Part shown: positions 9,842 through 17,840 of the stretch, one piece after another
Position numbering within the stretch: position 1 is the first letter of the stretch
Layout of the letters: every line of letters starts with the position of its first letter
Assembly: GCF_014696825.1 (NCBI RefSeq)
Contig: NZ_JACJQU010000010.1
Location: forward strand, 62,001 to 126,000
DNA from: Anabaena sphaerica FACHB-251
Lineage (GTDB): Bacteria; Cyanobacteriota; Cyanobacteriia; Cyanobacteriales; Nostocaceae
Length of the DNA: 64,000 nt
Direction of reading: 5' to 3'
The notes under the pieces: generated by a model
What the model saw: only the letters and a program-made list of their open reading frames with translations
Database searches by the model: none
Told to the model about the DNA's origin: nothing
Made by a program: the position numbers and the translations under genes

Positions 9842-10275
9842 AAAATAAGCAATCAGCTATCAGCTAATAACAAGAATAATAAATATAGAAATAATATTTG
9901 ATTTTTGATAGCTTGATTGGCATAACCATACAAACCCGGATTTCTCACCAAAATTCTCAAAACTTTATAAAATCTAGATTCTGGATTTTCACACTGCTAC
10001 AGAAATCATCCCATGAAAAACCCATGAAACTATTTCTTTGTAAGGGTTTGAAAGACTACGATTACATTGTTTATGAGAAATGCAGGACAAAACCTCCGTA
10101 CACCTAAATCATCTAAAACATTTTTACCTGCTGCCTCTTAGCTGCTTACACAAGTATTTATGGCTACGCCACGCAAGCTATCAGAAATCAAACCGGATTC
10201 CTCTATTAATCTGAAGTTTTTTGTGAATTTAATCAAAATTCAGTGACATTTTAATAAATAAAAAAAATAAAAATC
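9842..10275. other. Intergenic, dispersed repeats
   Basis: About 430 bases without a supported gene. It begins with CAATCAGCTATCAGCTAA, includes a CTACGCCACGCAAGCTATCAG phrase near 10155, and ends in an A-rich stretch before the next start. These phrases are typical of dispersed repeats in Nostoc-like genomes. Confidence 0.5.
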
Positions 10276-11892
10276 ATGGAAAATATAAATCAGAATCAAG
10301 AATTTAATTCCCACAATGGTAATTCTACCAATTATTCCTTAGAATCTAATACTAATAACGGTCATCATCGTTCTATCCAAACCACTATAGAAGATGAAGA
10401 AATTATTAGTCCTGAAGAGGAACAAATGCTGGCAGGGTATAACCCTAATGCAACTGGGCTTATTTCTCAAGAATATCGCTTGAAACAGGATGAAGAAAAA
10501 GCAATAGAGCGACCTTTAACAGAAAAACCAGGTGTCCGTCTTGTTTTTGTAGTCGGTTTGGTAGGAATGGTTATTGGTTCTGGTTCATTGCTTTGGTTTG
10601 GATTTTTACAACCTAAACCTCCCGTTAAACAAGCTGTGAAAACTAATAATTCATTGCCAACTAGCGAACCTAATTTAGATGAATCTGCTGAACTAAAAAG
10701 TAGATTAGCTTTTCAAGACCAACAGCAACAACTTCAAGTAGAACCAGTTCCCACTACTTCCCCAAGTCAAACACCAAAACCAGAACCAATAACAAATCCA
10801 TCCGTTAGGCCAGTACGTCAAACTGTTCCACCACGCACGACTGCTGTTAGAGTTGCTCAACCTGCACCTGTAATTAGAAGAAATCCTGTTCCAACTCCTT
10901 TTAATTCACGTATCAAATATACTCCTCCACCAACACAAAAATCAATAGAAAAATTAGTAGAAACTCCTGAAAATCTTGCTGATGTTTTACGAAAATGGAA
11001 GCAATTATCTAGTTTGGGAGAGTCACAAATTAGTAAATCAATTCAAGAAAAAACTACACCAACTAATCAAAATTCTAAAACCTTAAAACCAAGTACATCA
11101 ATGCTTGAAGAAACTGAACTAAAAACAGTTTTGATTGGTTCTAAAAACGTTGACAATCAAACTGATTTAACACCGGGTATGATGGGTATTCTCAACCGTA
11201 CTCCTGTTGATTTAATCAATGCCAATACAAGCAACAATAAGGATGTAGCACTGGGTACATCAGCTTCGGCTAAAGTGATCATGCCGATGATTTGGGATGA
11301 AGGTGGTAAAAATGCTAATGACCGCTTTGCTGTGGAGTTAACTAAACCTCTCAAAGCTACAGATGGTACGGTTGCGTTTCCTGCTGGTACTGTTGTGGTT
11401 GCTAAAACTACATCTGTAAGTAAGAGTAATTTGGTTTCGGCTACTGCGATCGCTCTAGTTTATCCTAATTCCCAAGGTACGGTTAAACAGGAAACAATAC
11501 CGGCTAATACATTATTAATTCGGGGTGGAAACAAACGCCCATTACTTGCTCAAAAGCTGCATGATGCAGGGTCAGATATTGCCAAACAAGATTTATTAGT
11601 GGGATTACTTAGTAGTTTGGGAAGAGTGGGTAGTATAGTTAATCAACCCCGCACGCAATCTAGCACTGTTGTTTCTGGTGGTAGTTTTAATCAAAGTACG
11701 GTTACTACTAATGCTGACCCGCAGATATGGGCTGCTGTATTGGAGGGATTTTTTGATCCATTGAGCGATCGCTTATCGAGACGTTCTGATCAAGCAGTGC
11801 AAGAATTGTTGCAACGTCCTAATATTCAGTATTTACCTGAAGGTATGGAGGTTTCAGTTGTTGTTAATAATTTCTTGAAAGTTGAAAGGTAA
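10276..11892 (+). CDS. virB10: VirB10/TrbI-like conjugation protein
   Basis: 538 residues. An Asn/Gln-rich cytoplasmic segment of about 85 residues precedes a single transmembrane helix (about residues 90-113), then a Pro/Thr-rich spacer (about 115-220) that could cross the periplasm, and a C-terminal beta domain (about 330-535). The C-terminal part contains a Phe-Pro-Ala-Gly-Thr and Ile-Arg-Gly-Gly pattern like the TrbI/VirB10 core that links inner and outer membranes. Typical VirB10 proteins are 380-480 residues, so this one is long because of its linkers. The order TM, Pro-rich linker, beta domain makes this one of the firmer calls of the module. Confidence 0.78.
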   Translation: MENINQNQEFNSHNGNSTNYSLESNTNNGHHRSIQTTIEDEEIISPEEEQMLAGYNPNATGLISQEYRLKQDEEKAIERPLTEKPGVRLVFVVGLVGMVIGSGSLLWFGFLQPKPPVKQAVKTNNSLPTSEPNLDESAELKSRLAFQDQQQQLQVEPVPTTSPSQTPKPEPITNPSVRPVRQTVPPRTTAVRVAQPAPVIRRNPVPTPFNSRIKYTPPPTQKSIEKLVETPENLADVLRKWKQLSSLGESQISKSIQEKTTPTNQNSKTLKPSTSMLEETELKTVLIGSKNVDNQTDLTPGMMGILNRTPVDLINANTSNNKDVALGTSASAKVIMPMIWDEGGKNANDRFAVELTKPLKATDGTVAFPAGTVVVAKTTSVSKSNLVSATAIALVYPNSQGTVKQETIPANTLLIRGGNKRPLLAQKLHDAGSDIAKQDLLVGLLSSLGRVGSIVNQPRTQSSTVVSGGSFNQSTVTTNADPQIWAAVLEGFFDPLSDRLSRRSDQAVQELLQRPNIQYLPEGMEVSVVVNNFLKVER

Positions 11893-12083
11893 GCATTCAG
11901 CTATCAGTAATCAGTAATCAGTAGTCAGTTTGCACATATAGGGAGACAGGTTTTTCATAAAGTCAGAATCTTACAAAAATCCACAAGTTTTGATGAGAGA
12001 AATTTACAGGCTTGTATTTGTGTTTAATAGCCTATTGCTGACGGCTTACAATCAAAAGTTTTAAATCAAAATCTCAAATTAAT

Positions 12084-12800
12084 ATGAAAGTATTTGCTGT
12101 AAATATCATTGCCAATAGTGTATTATTGTTTAGTGGAATAGTCCCTGTTGTCCAAGCACAAACTCCTGCTTATCGCTTGATTGAAAGGGATATAGCTGTT
12201 AACAGTAAAATTCAAGTGAAAGTCACTCCTGGACGTGCTACACCTATCAGTTTTAGTCAAACTGACGAAACTATTGCTTACATTTTACTAGCAGATCCTT
12301 CACGACTGGTCTACACTACAGATGCAGATTTAAACAGTGGAAAAGCTACAACCATTTTTTTAAGAATAATCAAAACTTTGAAGTTTCCTCAAACTACCTC
12401 TACTAATATTACTAATTTACTGGTGCAAACTGTAGATTCTCAAGGACAAAAGCGACTTTACAATTTTGATATCATCCCCCATCGAGGAAAACCTGATTAT
12501 GTTGGGATTCAAATTGCAAATGCAATTCCAGGACAACAGAAATTATTAATAGATAAAAAACGCACTGCTACAGTTGATGATATTGAAAATGGGCTAAGAA
12601 TTGCTATTAATCGTGGTTATACCCAAAAAAATGATCCTGTTGTTCCTAAAGTGCAGCAGGTTTTAGTGTTGTTACGCACTAGCAAAGTCACTATTACAGA
12701 GGCAGCTAAATCTGTTGATATACCAATTGCTGTAATTTCGGAGTTAGGGAAAATAGCAATTAATCAGAGTAATTGTAAATTGCTTTTGAATGGTTGTTAA
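12084..12800 (+). CDS. Exported VirB9/TrbG-like protein
   Basis: 238 residues with a clear signal peptide (residues 1 to about 25, ending Val-Gln-Ala-Gln). The mature protein is beta-rich in its first 130 residues, with segments resembling the N-terminal domain of VirB9/TraK-type proteins (GRATPISFSQT and the adjoining strands). The C-terminal 60 residues are helical. It follows the VirB10-like gene and is the last recognisable gene of the conjugation set. VirB9 forms the periplasmic/outer part of the channel with VirB10. TraK-like is an equally good description. Confidence 0.55.
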   Translation: MKVFAVNIIANSVLLFSGIVPVVQAQTPAYRLIERDIAVNSKIQVKVTPGRATPISFSQTDETIAYILLADPSRLVYTTDADLNSGKATTIFLRIIKTLKFPQTTSTNITNLLVQTVDSQGQKRLYNFDIIPHRGKPDYVGIQIANAIPGQQKLLIDKKRTATVDDIENGLRIAINRGYTQKNDPVVPKVQQVLVLLRTSKVTITEAAKSVDIPIAVISELGKIAINQSNCKLLLNGC

Positions 12801-13179
12801 ATGAAATAACGAAATAACTGTGTACAATTCTACTTACCCTGATTGATAAAATACTTTAACTTAAGTAGGGGTTGCTGAATAAAACCAAGACCCGGATAAA
12901 TCAAAGGTTTGAGGCTGATAAACACAGAAATTAGTGCAAAGATATAGTGTCTACAGCATGAAAAACCGTTCGGCTGACGCTCACGGCGAAGCCTTACACT
13001 TTTGTGGAGTTCAAGAGATGGAAAAGAAGTTTTCAAATCTCCTCCAGCATAGCTGCCTCCTGACTGGGAATTTTAGATTTTAGATTGGAGTGGACAAAAA
13101 CAATCCAAAATCCAAAATTGAGAACTCCTGCCTCCAAGCCTTCACGAGAAGACTTTCTCAGCAAACCCTAAGTAATGTT
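12801..13179. other. Intergenic between convergent genes
   Basis: About 380 bases between the end of the conjugation genes (+) and a convergent gene (-). It holds a GGCTGACGCTCACGGCGAAGCC phrase (about 12973-12994), typical of cyanobacterial dispersed repeats, and an imperfect TTTTAGATTTTAGATTGGA repeat near 13071. No gene is supported. Confidence 0.5.
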
Positions 13180-14607
13180 CTAGTCAATTTTCATATCTTG
13201 TTGAACCCAATTTTTTATTTTCATAAATTGTTCGGACATTTCTGCTTGACTTAAATTAATTTCATCAGTGTCATTAACCAAATTAACAAACTTCTGTAAC
13301 TCAGCTTGTTGCATATCATTAACATTTTGCAATTGTGCTAATTCTTGCTCCTGAGACACTACCACCGCATTTAATCGTTCAACTTCTGACATCAATGGGG
13401 CAATTGTTTTTTCTAACTCTGAATTAACCACCTTTACTGCCTGTTTAGAAAATGTGTTGTGCCACCCGCTTTGATTCGCTTCTTCTAGTGATTTTTCTAA
13501 CTCAGCTACCCGTTGTTCTAATTGCTGGTTTTTAATGAAGATATTTTGCACTGCGGCTAACTGCTTCTCTGTATCAATTAACTTTTCAATTAATTTTTCC
13601 TTTTCTTGTGCTATTTTTTGGGAATGTTGAGCAGCAGCTTTTAATTCCTCTGCGGCAGCTTTCAGGGCTGCATCACGAATTTCCACAAAGCGACCTAATT
13701 CTTCTTCTGCTTTTTCTCTTTCCCGTTGTGCCAAGGCTTCAGCAATTTTTTCTTCTACTTGTTGTGCAGTAAATGTCTCTTGGAGGTGATTTCTACTACC
13801 GCGCTTTGCTATTATTATTTCTGGCTGAATTTGTGCAGGTTTAAACAATGTTTTTGTGAATGACCCTTGAGAAACTGTATGATCTAACAGTACCCACCAA
13901 GATTCATTACCATTTAGTTCCCATTTGGCGGTAATAATACCTTTGTAGCCTTCCCATTCTCCATCAACAACGACAACGCGCACCCCTAGAGCAAATTTGG
14001 GAATGTCTGTTTGTTCATGATTGCTAGGAATAGAATTGGAATTAGTTGCTTTTGTACTGGTTGCAGTTTTACCAGATGTAGACTTGATTTGTGCTGCTGT
14101 TTTCTTGCCTGACCCTACGAGTTCTTCAACCAGGTGATGCGCTACTTTGGTAAGTTGTCGCAAAGCAGCAACACTCCAATTTTGGACTTTTTCTTTCACC
14201 AAACGTTGTATCCGTTCTGGAAGTCCTTCAAACCAAGTGTAAATTTTCATGGCTGAGGAAGCAATGTAACGGGATGCCCCAAAGTCGGCACTCGATAACC
14301 AGGTGTTAAATACTTGCTTACCATGAGGGCAAACAGCAAGGCAGTCGTTGTAGATTTCCTGTAATGCTTTACCACTGGCTAGTATTCCGTCAAATGTCTG
14401 ACGGACAAAGCCCAGGAAGTTAACTAGGGTGGTTTTGGCTTTGTTTTGAAGTGCGGGGTCTGTAAATTGCTGGTAGTCGAAGCTGTACGTCACCGCAAAG
14501 GGGGCGATATCATCAGCTTGTCTGTGAATGTATTGGTCTAGTTCCTGCTGGGCTGTTGCTTGAATGTCCGCTAGAGCTTCCCTAAAACCTTGAGCTTGTG
14601 TCATCAT
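13180..14607 (-). CDS. Long coiled-coil protein with a small KOW-like beta module
   Basis: 475 residues; the ATG at 14607 has GAGG 8 nt upstream. Residues 1-170 are helical and contain two Cys near residue 92. A Ser/Thr/Lys-rich linker follows (about 170-205). Residues about 206-265 form a beta segment with alternating Val and Trp-Glu-Gly-Tyr-Lys-Gly-Ile that resembles a KOW/SH3-like module. Residues about 285-450 are Glu/Gln/Leu/Ala-rich heptads, a long coiled coil. The gene converges on the conjugation operon and diverges from an XRE-type regulator. I do not recognise a named family; a plasmid-maintenance or structural role is possible but unproven. Confidence 0.75.
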   Translation of the reverse strand: MMTQAQGFREALADIQATAQQELDQYIHRQADDIAPFAVTYSFDYQQFTDPALQNKAKTTLVNFLGFVRQTFDGILASGKALQEIYNDCLAVCPHGKQVFNTWLSSADFGASRYIASSAMKIYTWFEGLPERIQRLVKEKVQNWSVAALRQLTKVAHHLVEELVGSGKKTAAQIKSTSGKTATSTKATNSNSIPSNHEQTDIPKFALGVRVVVVDGEWEGYKGIITAKWELNGNESWWVLLDHTVSQGSFTKTLFKPAQIQPEIIIAKRGSRNHLQETFTAQQVEEKIAEALAQREREKAEEELGRFVEIRDAALKAAAEELKAAAQHSQKIAQEKEKLIEKLIDTEKQLAAVQNIFIKNQQLEQRVAELEKSLEEANQSGWHNTFSKQAVKVVNSELEKTIAPLMSEVERLNAVVVSQEQELAQLQNVNDMQQAELQKFVNLVNDTDEINLSQAEMSEQFMKIKNWVQQDMKID

Positions 14608-14759
14608 AGTAGTGACCTCGAAATATTAGGTCTATTTGTGAAAGGGCGATCTGAATTCCGGCAAGAATGTGCGATCGCCTTTTTGCTTTCTCTATTATAG
14701 CGATTAAATCTTTAATTCTCTAATCGGCATAATGTATACAATTGTAATTGAAAATAGAA

Positions 14760-15077
14760 ATGAAGGACTTTGAAATGACAGAATTATTAATGAATCGTAA
14801 CGTGCCACCAAAATTTACTAAGCGTAGTGATAGAAAGGCTGTGCAGCAATCGAAGGTTAAAATTCGTTGTCGCTTACAGGATTTAATTGATGCCCAGGAT
14901 TTGACTAGATCGGCTTTGGCTGAGGCCACTGGGTTAACTGCTACTGCTGTTAGGGGATTGTGTGATAACTCTGCTAAACGTTATGACGTTGATACTTTAG
15001 CTGTTCTGTGTGATTTTTTTGGTTGTGGAATGGGTGAATTATTTGAAGTTGTCCCAAAAGAAGGCCATATCGAATAA
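14760..15077 (+). CDS. XRE/Cro-type helix-turn-helix regulator
   Basis: 105 residues from ATG 14760; later in-frame ATGs at 14775 and 14790 are alternatives. The C-terminal 65 residues form a Cro/C1-type helix-turn-helix: Ser-Ala-Leu-Ala-Glu-Ala-Thr-Gly-Leu, then Ala-Val-Arg-Gly-Leu-Cys, then the typical Leu-Ala-Val-Leu-Cys-Asp-Phe-Phe-Gly-Cys-x(3)-Glu-Leu-Phe end. It is transcribed divergently from the coiled-coil gene at 13180-14607 and may control it and the small genes that follow. A second protein of the same design lies at 24829-25092. Confidence 0.8.
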   Translation: MKDFEMTELLMNRNVPPKFTKRSDRKAVQQSKVKIRCRLQDLIDAQDLTRSALAEATGLTATAVRGLCDNSAKRYDVDTLAVLCDFFGCGMGELFEVVPKEGHIE

Positions 15078-15170
15078 ATCAGCATTTCCTAACTCTATTT
15101 TTATTACACACAGATGACTATAGAAATAGCTATTGAAGTCCTAATTTTAAGTTAATTTTGACAGAAATTT

Positions 15171-15548
15171 ATGGTGCAAAGAATTGAAGAAATATTAGGT
15201 AATACAATTAGTGAATATACTCCTAATGCAATCAAGTTTCAGGATTTATCATTGGCAACATTGGAAGAGATTGTTAAAGATGGTCACACTACAACATCTG
15301 CAAGTTTTAACGCTGCTCCATCAGTGGGTTTATTTATCGAATTTGGACAGCGTTGCCAAGAAAAAGGATTAATAGTAAATTTTGATGGAGTAGCATTTAC
15401 TAAGACAGATAACCCCGATTTAGTTGTTGATGCGATTACAGTCATCGGTGTAGAAGACTTAGATTTTGTCGGTGAATTTGTTAAATTTGTTTGGGGATGT
15501 GATGAGTTAGAGATAAATTCTCAAAAGTTATATGCTTGGTGGTATTAG
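15171..15548 (+). CDS. Small conserved-looking protein of unknown function
   Basis: 125 residues, soluble, acidic, alternating beta and helix, ending in Tyr-Ala-Trp-Trp-Tyr. No motif I can name and no signal peptide or membrane segment. It lies in a run of small same-strand genes (15.2-17.2 kb) downstream of an XRE regulator. Confidence 0.6.
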   Translation: MVQRIEEILGNTISEYTPNAIKFQDLSLATLEEIVKDGHTTTSASFNAAPSVGLFIEFGQRCQEKGLIVNFDGVAFTKTDNPDLVVDAITVIGVEDLDFVGEFVKFVWGCDELEINSQKLYAWWY

Positions 15549-15642
15549 CCATTGAACATAAATTACTGAAAAAAATAACCAGGGGTTAAATTGATTGATA
15601 AAAATTATTCGTAGTCGTGCAACTCCAGAACAAATTTAAGAG

Positions 15643-15921
15643 ATGTTACAAGAGCTAAAGTTTTATATAAAGGTAGCGGTAGACCTTGAACGTCGTGTTT
15701 TAGCTGGTGGAGGTGAAATGCACTTTTACTGTGAACAAGCACTATTAGAAGATGGTAGTTTACAACAGGATATCTGGGCTGCAAGTTTTAGACCAGACAA
15801 CAAACAAATAATTTATGAATCTATGGTAAATTTACGTCCTAGACAAAATCGTTCAATGGAAATTCAGGATGCTAAAATCAGAGAACAAGTTGCTGCAATT
15901 ATTATGGAGTTTTTAGCATGA
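15643..15921 (+). CDS. DUF5674-family protein, N-terminus cut off by an in-frame stop
   Basis: 92 residues from ATG 15643. The sequence matches what I know of the small DUF5674 family of cyanobacteria (Leu-Ala-Gly-Gly-Gly-Glu-Met-His, Leu-Leu-Glu-Asp-Gly-Ser, Asn-Leu-Arg-Pro-Arg-Gln-Asn-Arg-Ser). In the same frame immediately upstream, 15595-15636 encodes TTG-Ile-Lys-Ile-Ile-Arg-Ser-Arg-Ala-Thr-Pro-Glu-Gln-Ile, the normal beginning of the family, followed by TAA at 15637-15639 where Gln (CAA) would be expected. So either a nonsense mutation broke the gene, or translation restarts at 15643. The 3' end overlaps the next gene by ATGA. Function unknown. Confidence 0.7.
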   Translation: MLQELKFYIKVAVDLERRVLAGGGEMHFYCEQALLEDGSLQQDIWAASFRPDNKQIIYESMVNLRPRQNRSMEIQDAKIREQVAAIIMEFLA

Positions 15922-16265
15922 TTAACTTAACTTATAACCAAGCAAGTTTTATTAAGGATGATGTTTCTATCAGGTTAAATAAATTAAATAATCACTTAAA
16001 ACAGATTCAGGGATTATCAGAAGACCCTGATAATAATGAAGTAGTCAAAACTCTGATTAAAGAGACAATGTATTTTATTGAATGGATTGCCCCAGATGTA
16101 GAATTTGATCATGCTTTTGAGTTAGCTAATTTAGGAAGATTTCTAACAAAATGGTTATTTAATGTAGAAGCCTGGAATAACACAGAAACCGACAATCAAT
16201 TTACTCAGGAATTAGAGAATTGGAATAACAGGATATTACAAGTATCACAATTATTAAGTGCATAA
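15918..16265 (+). CDS. Small helical protein of unknown function
   Basis: 115 residues, almost entirely helical, acidic and soluble. Its ATG overlaps the stop of the DUF5674-type gene (ATGA), which suggests translational coupling. No recognisable motif. Confidence 0.65.
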   Translation: MINLTYNQASFIKDDVSIRLNKLNNHLKQIQGLSEDPDNNEVVKTLIKETMYFIEWIAPDVEFDHAFELANLGRFLTKWLFNVEAWNNTETDNQFTQELENWNNRILQVSQLLSA

Positions 16266-16268
16266 ATT

Positions 16269-16610
16269 ATGACTCAACCACCATTACCACAACCAAAATT
16301 AGAACCCAGTGGAATTACATTTGACCAATATGCAGAGTTTACGCCCCAAAAACTAGAATTGAGTAACGGATACATGGGTTACGGTGGACAAGACCAGCTT
16401 GGGTTTCATTTAGCAGTGCTTACCAATATGGGGTTATTAAAAGCAGTCAAGCACACCAATTTAGCATTGTGGATAGAAGCCCTGGACTTTGTAGTGAGAG
16501 AAAAACTAGCAAAAGTTGATGCAGAACCAGAAGTAACAGAAGCAATGTTAACTAGATTCAATCAGGCAATGTTAGACCTAGAAGCTGTGATAGATTATTT
16601 GGGTGAATAG
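16269..16610 (+). CDS. Conserved cyanobacterial-type hypothetical protein
   Basis: 113 residues. The central part (Leu-Glu-Leu-Ser-Asn-Gly-Tyr-x-Gly-Tyr-Gly-Gly-Gln-Asp) and Leu-Ala-Val-Leu-Thr-Asn-Met-Gly-Leu look like a small protein family seen next to Uma2-type genes in cyanobacteria, but it lacks a nuclease core. It starts 3 nt after the preceding stop codon, so the two genes are likely co-transcribed. Function unknown. Confidence 0.6.
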   Translation: MTQPPLPQPKLEPSGITFDQYAEFTPQKLELSNGYMGYGGQDQLGFHLAVLTNMGLLKAVKHTNLALWIEALDFVVREKLAKVDAEPEVTEAMLTRFNQAMLDLEAVIDYLGE

Positions 16611-16655
16611 TCTAGTTTTTAGATTTTACTCTAAGAAAATTTCGACAGTAGTAGA

Positions 16656-17210
16656 ATGAAGCAACTCAATTTATTTGGAAACACAGAATATAAAACATTA
16701 AGAACCACAAAACCAGTGATGGATGCTGAATTTTTACAACAGTGGAAATCACGGGTGTTTAATTATCAACAAAATCTTAGAAACAGTGAACCACCACAGC
16801 AGACATCGTTATTTGAATTAAAACCATCATATTGTAATCCTGACACCATTGACCCATTCAAACTACAATTACAATCAATGGCGTTTTATCGGATGCCAGA
16901 TAATTATGGTCAAGCTGCCCTCTATTTCATAATTGATTCTGCTGCTGAATTATTGTTGTATGTTGGGGAAACCAAACACAGTAACAAAAGATGGAAAGGT
17001 GTTCATGATTGTAAAGAATATATTGGTAGTTATCAAGAACTGCATTACAAATATAATATGACTACGGCGGTTAACATTGGTTTTTGGTGGGATGCCCCGG
17101 TGGAGAGAAAACCACGTCAAGAACTGGAACAAGCTTTAATTCAAAGGTGGCGATCGCCATTCAATAAAGAGATGTGGAAACTCTGGGGGCAACCCTTCGG
17201 AAATTCTTAG
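16656..17210 (+). CDS. GIY-YIG-like nuclease domain protein
   Basis: 184 residues. Residues about 85-170 resemble a GIY-YIG fold: Ala-Leu-Tyr-Phe-Ile-Ile, then Leu-Leu-Tyr-Val-Gly-Glu-Thr (the YVG half), a conserved Arg/Trp segment (Asn-Lys-Arg-Trp-Lys-Gly), Tyr residues in the next helix, and the C-terminal Glu-Gln-Ala-Leu-Ile-Gln-Arg-Trp-Arg-Ser-Pro-Phe-Asn-Lys signature with the metal-binding Glu. Residues 1-80 are unassigned. Such domains cut DNA in homing or repair enzymes. The stop codon lies inside a repeated motif (AATTCTTAGAGGAAA, 17202-17216) that recurs through the next 13 kb. Confidence 0.65.
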   Translation: MKQLNLFGNTEYKTLRTTKPVMDAEFLQQWKSRVFNYQQNLRNSEPPQQTSLFELKPSYCNPDTIDPFKLQLQSMAFYRMPDNYGQAALYFIIDSAAELLLYVGETKHSNKRWKGVHDCKEYIGSYQELHYKYNMTTAVNIGFWWDAPVERKPRQELEQALIQRWRSPFNKEMWKLWGQPFGNS

Positions 17211-17221
17211 AGGAAAAATAA

Positions 17222-17530
17222 TTAATTGGGGTCATCTTTGCCGATACCCAACTGACGTAACTTAACTTTAACATCTGCCCAATCTGAACCACAGTAGTAG
17301 TATTGTTTATCTCGAATATTGGCAATATAATAACCATTTTTACCACCGTTGACTCTGAATAATTCAATCAATACCTTAGTTTTGGTTAATCCATTCCTTT
17401 GTAAAGTTGAATCTAAATCAGTAGCAATTCCATGAGTATTATAAAACACCTTGCCTGGATAAAAAGACCAGGTAGTGCCTTCGCGGTGATAAATTTGTAG
17501 GTAAAGAGGGGAATAAATTGATTGAGTCAT
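17222..17530 (-). CDS. Small hypothetical protein adjoining an insertion sequence
   Basis: 102 residues from ATG 17530. The reading frame runs 33 bases further upstream into the terminal repeat of the neighbouring insertion sequence, so the native start is taken as 17530. The insertion is 13 bases upstream of this start and has probably replaced the promoter. Soluble, basic and aromatic-rich (Tyr-Tyr-Tyr-Cys-Gly); no known family. Confidence 0.55.
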   Translation of the reverse strand: MTQSIYSPLYLQIYHREGTTWSFYPGKVFYNTHGIATDLDSTLQRNGLTKTKVLIELFRVNGGKNGYYIANIRDKQYYYCGSDWADVKVKLRQLGIGKDDPN

Positions 17531-17840
17531 GAAAACATTGTAACCCACATTCCGCAGATGCAACCCAGATAATTGATATTTTTGAAAAATCCTAGCCAGA
17601 AAAATTTTATTTACCTAATTTTTCTGGTTGAGTTCAAATTTATAGTCCAAAAAATAGCGAGTATTACTAAAATAAATTTTACGATGTTTTAAAATAGATT
17701 CTCTGTTTCAATTAAAGCAGTCATTTTTGGTAAAATAAACATGACAATTACAGCCAAGAATATTTCTATCTTCGCTTAAAATTTCTATTTACTAATTTTA
17801 TCGAAAACTATCTGTATCTTTTTGGTCAAATAAACTTGCA

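Noticed and set aside
9898-10107. 69-codon frame in the gap before the virB10-like gene
   Set aside because: TTG start, no ribosome site, composition like the surrounding repeats, no protein-like pattern.
14645-14690. Stem with GGCGATC and GATCGCC followed by T-run as terminator
   Set aside because: The stem is formed by HIP1-related sequence, the loop is long and no plus-strand gene ends here.
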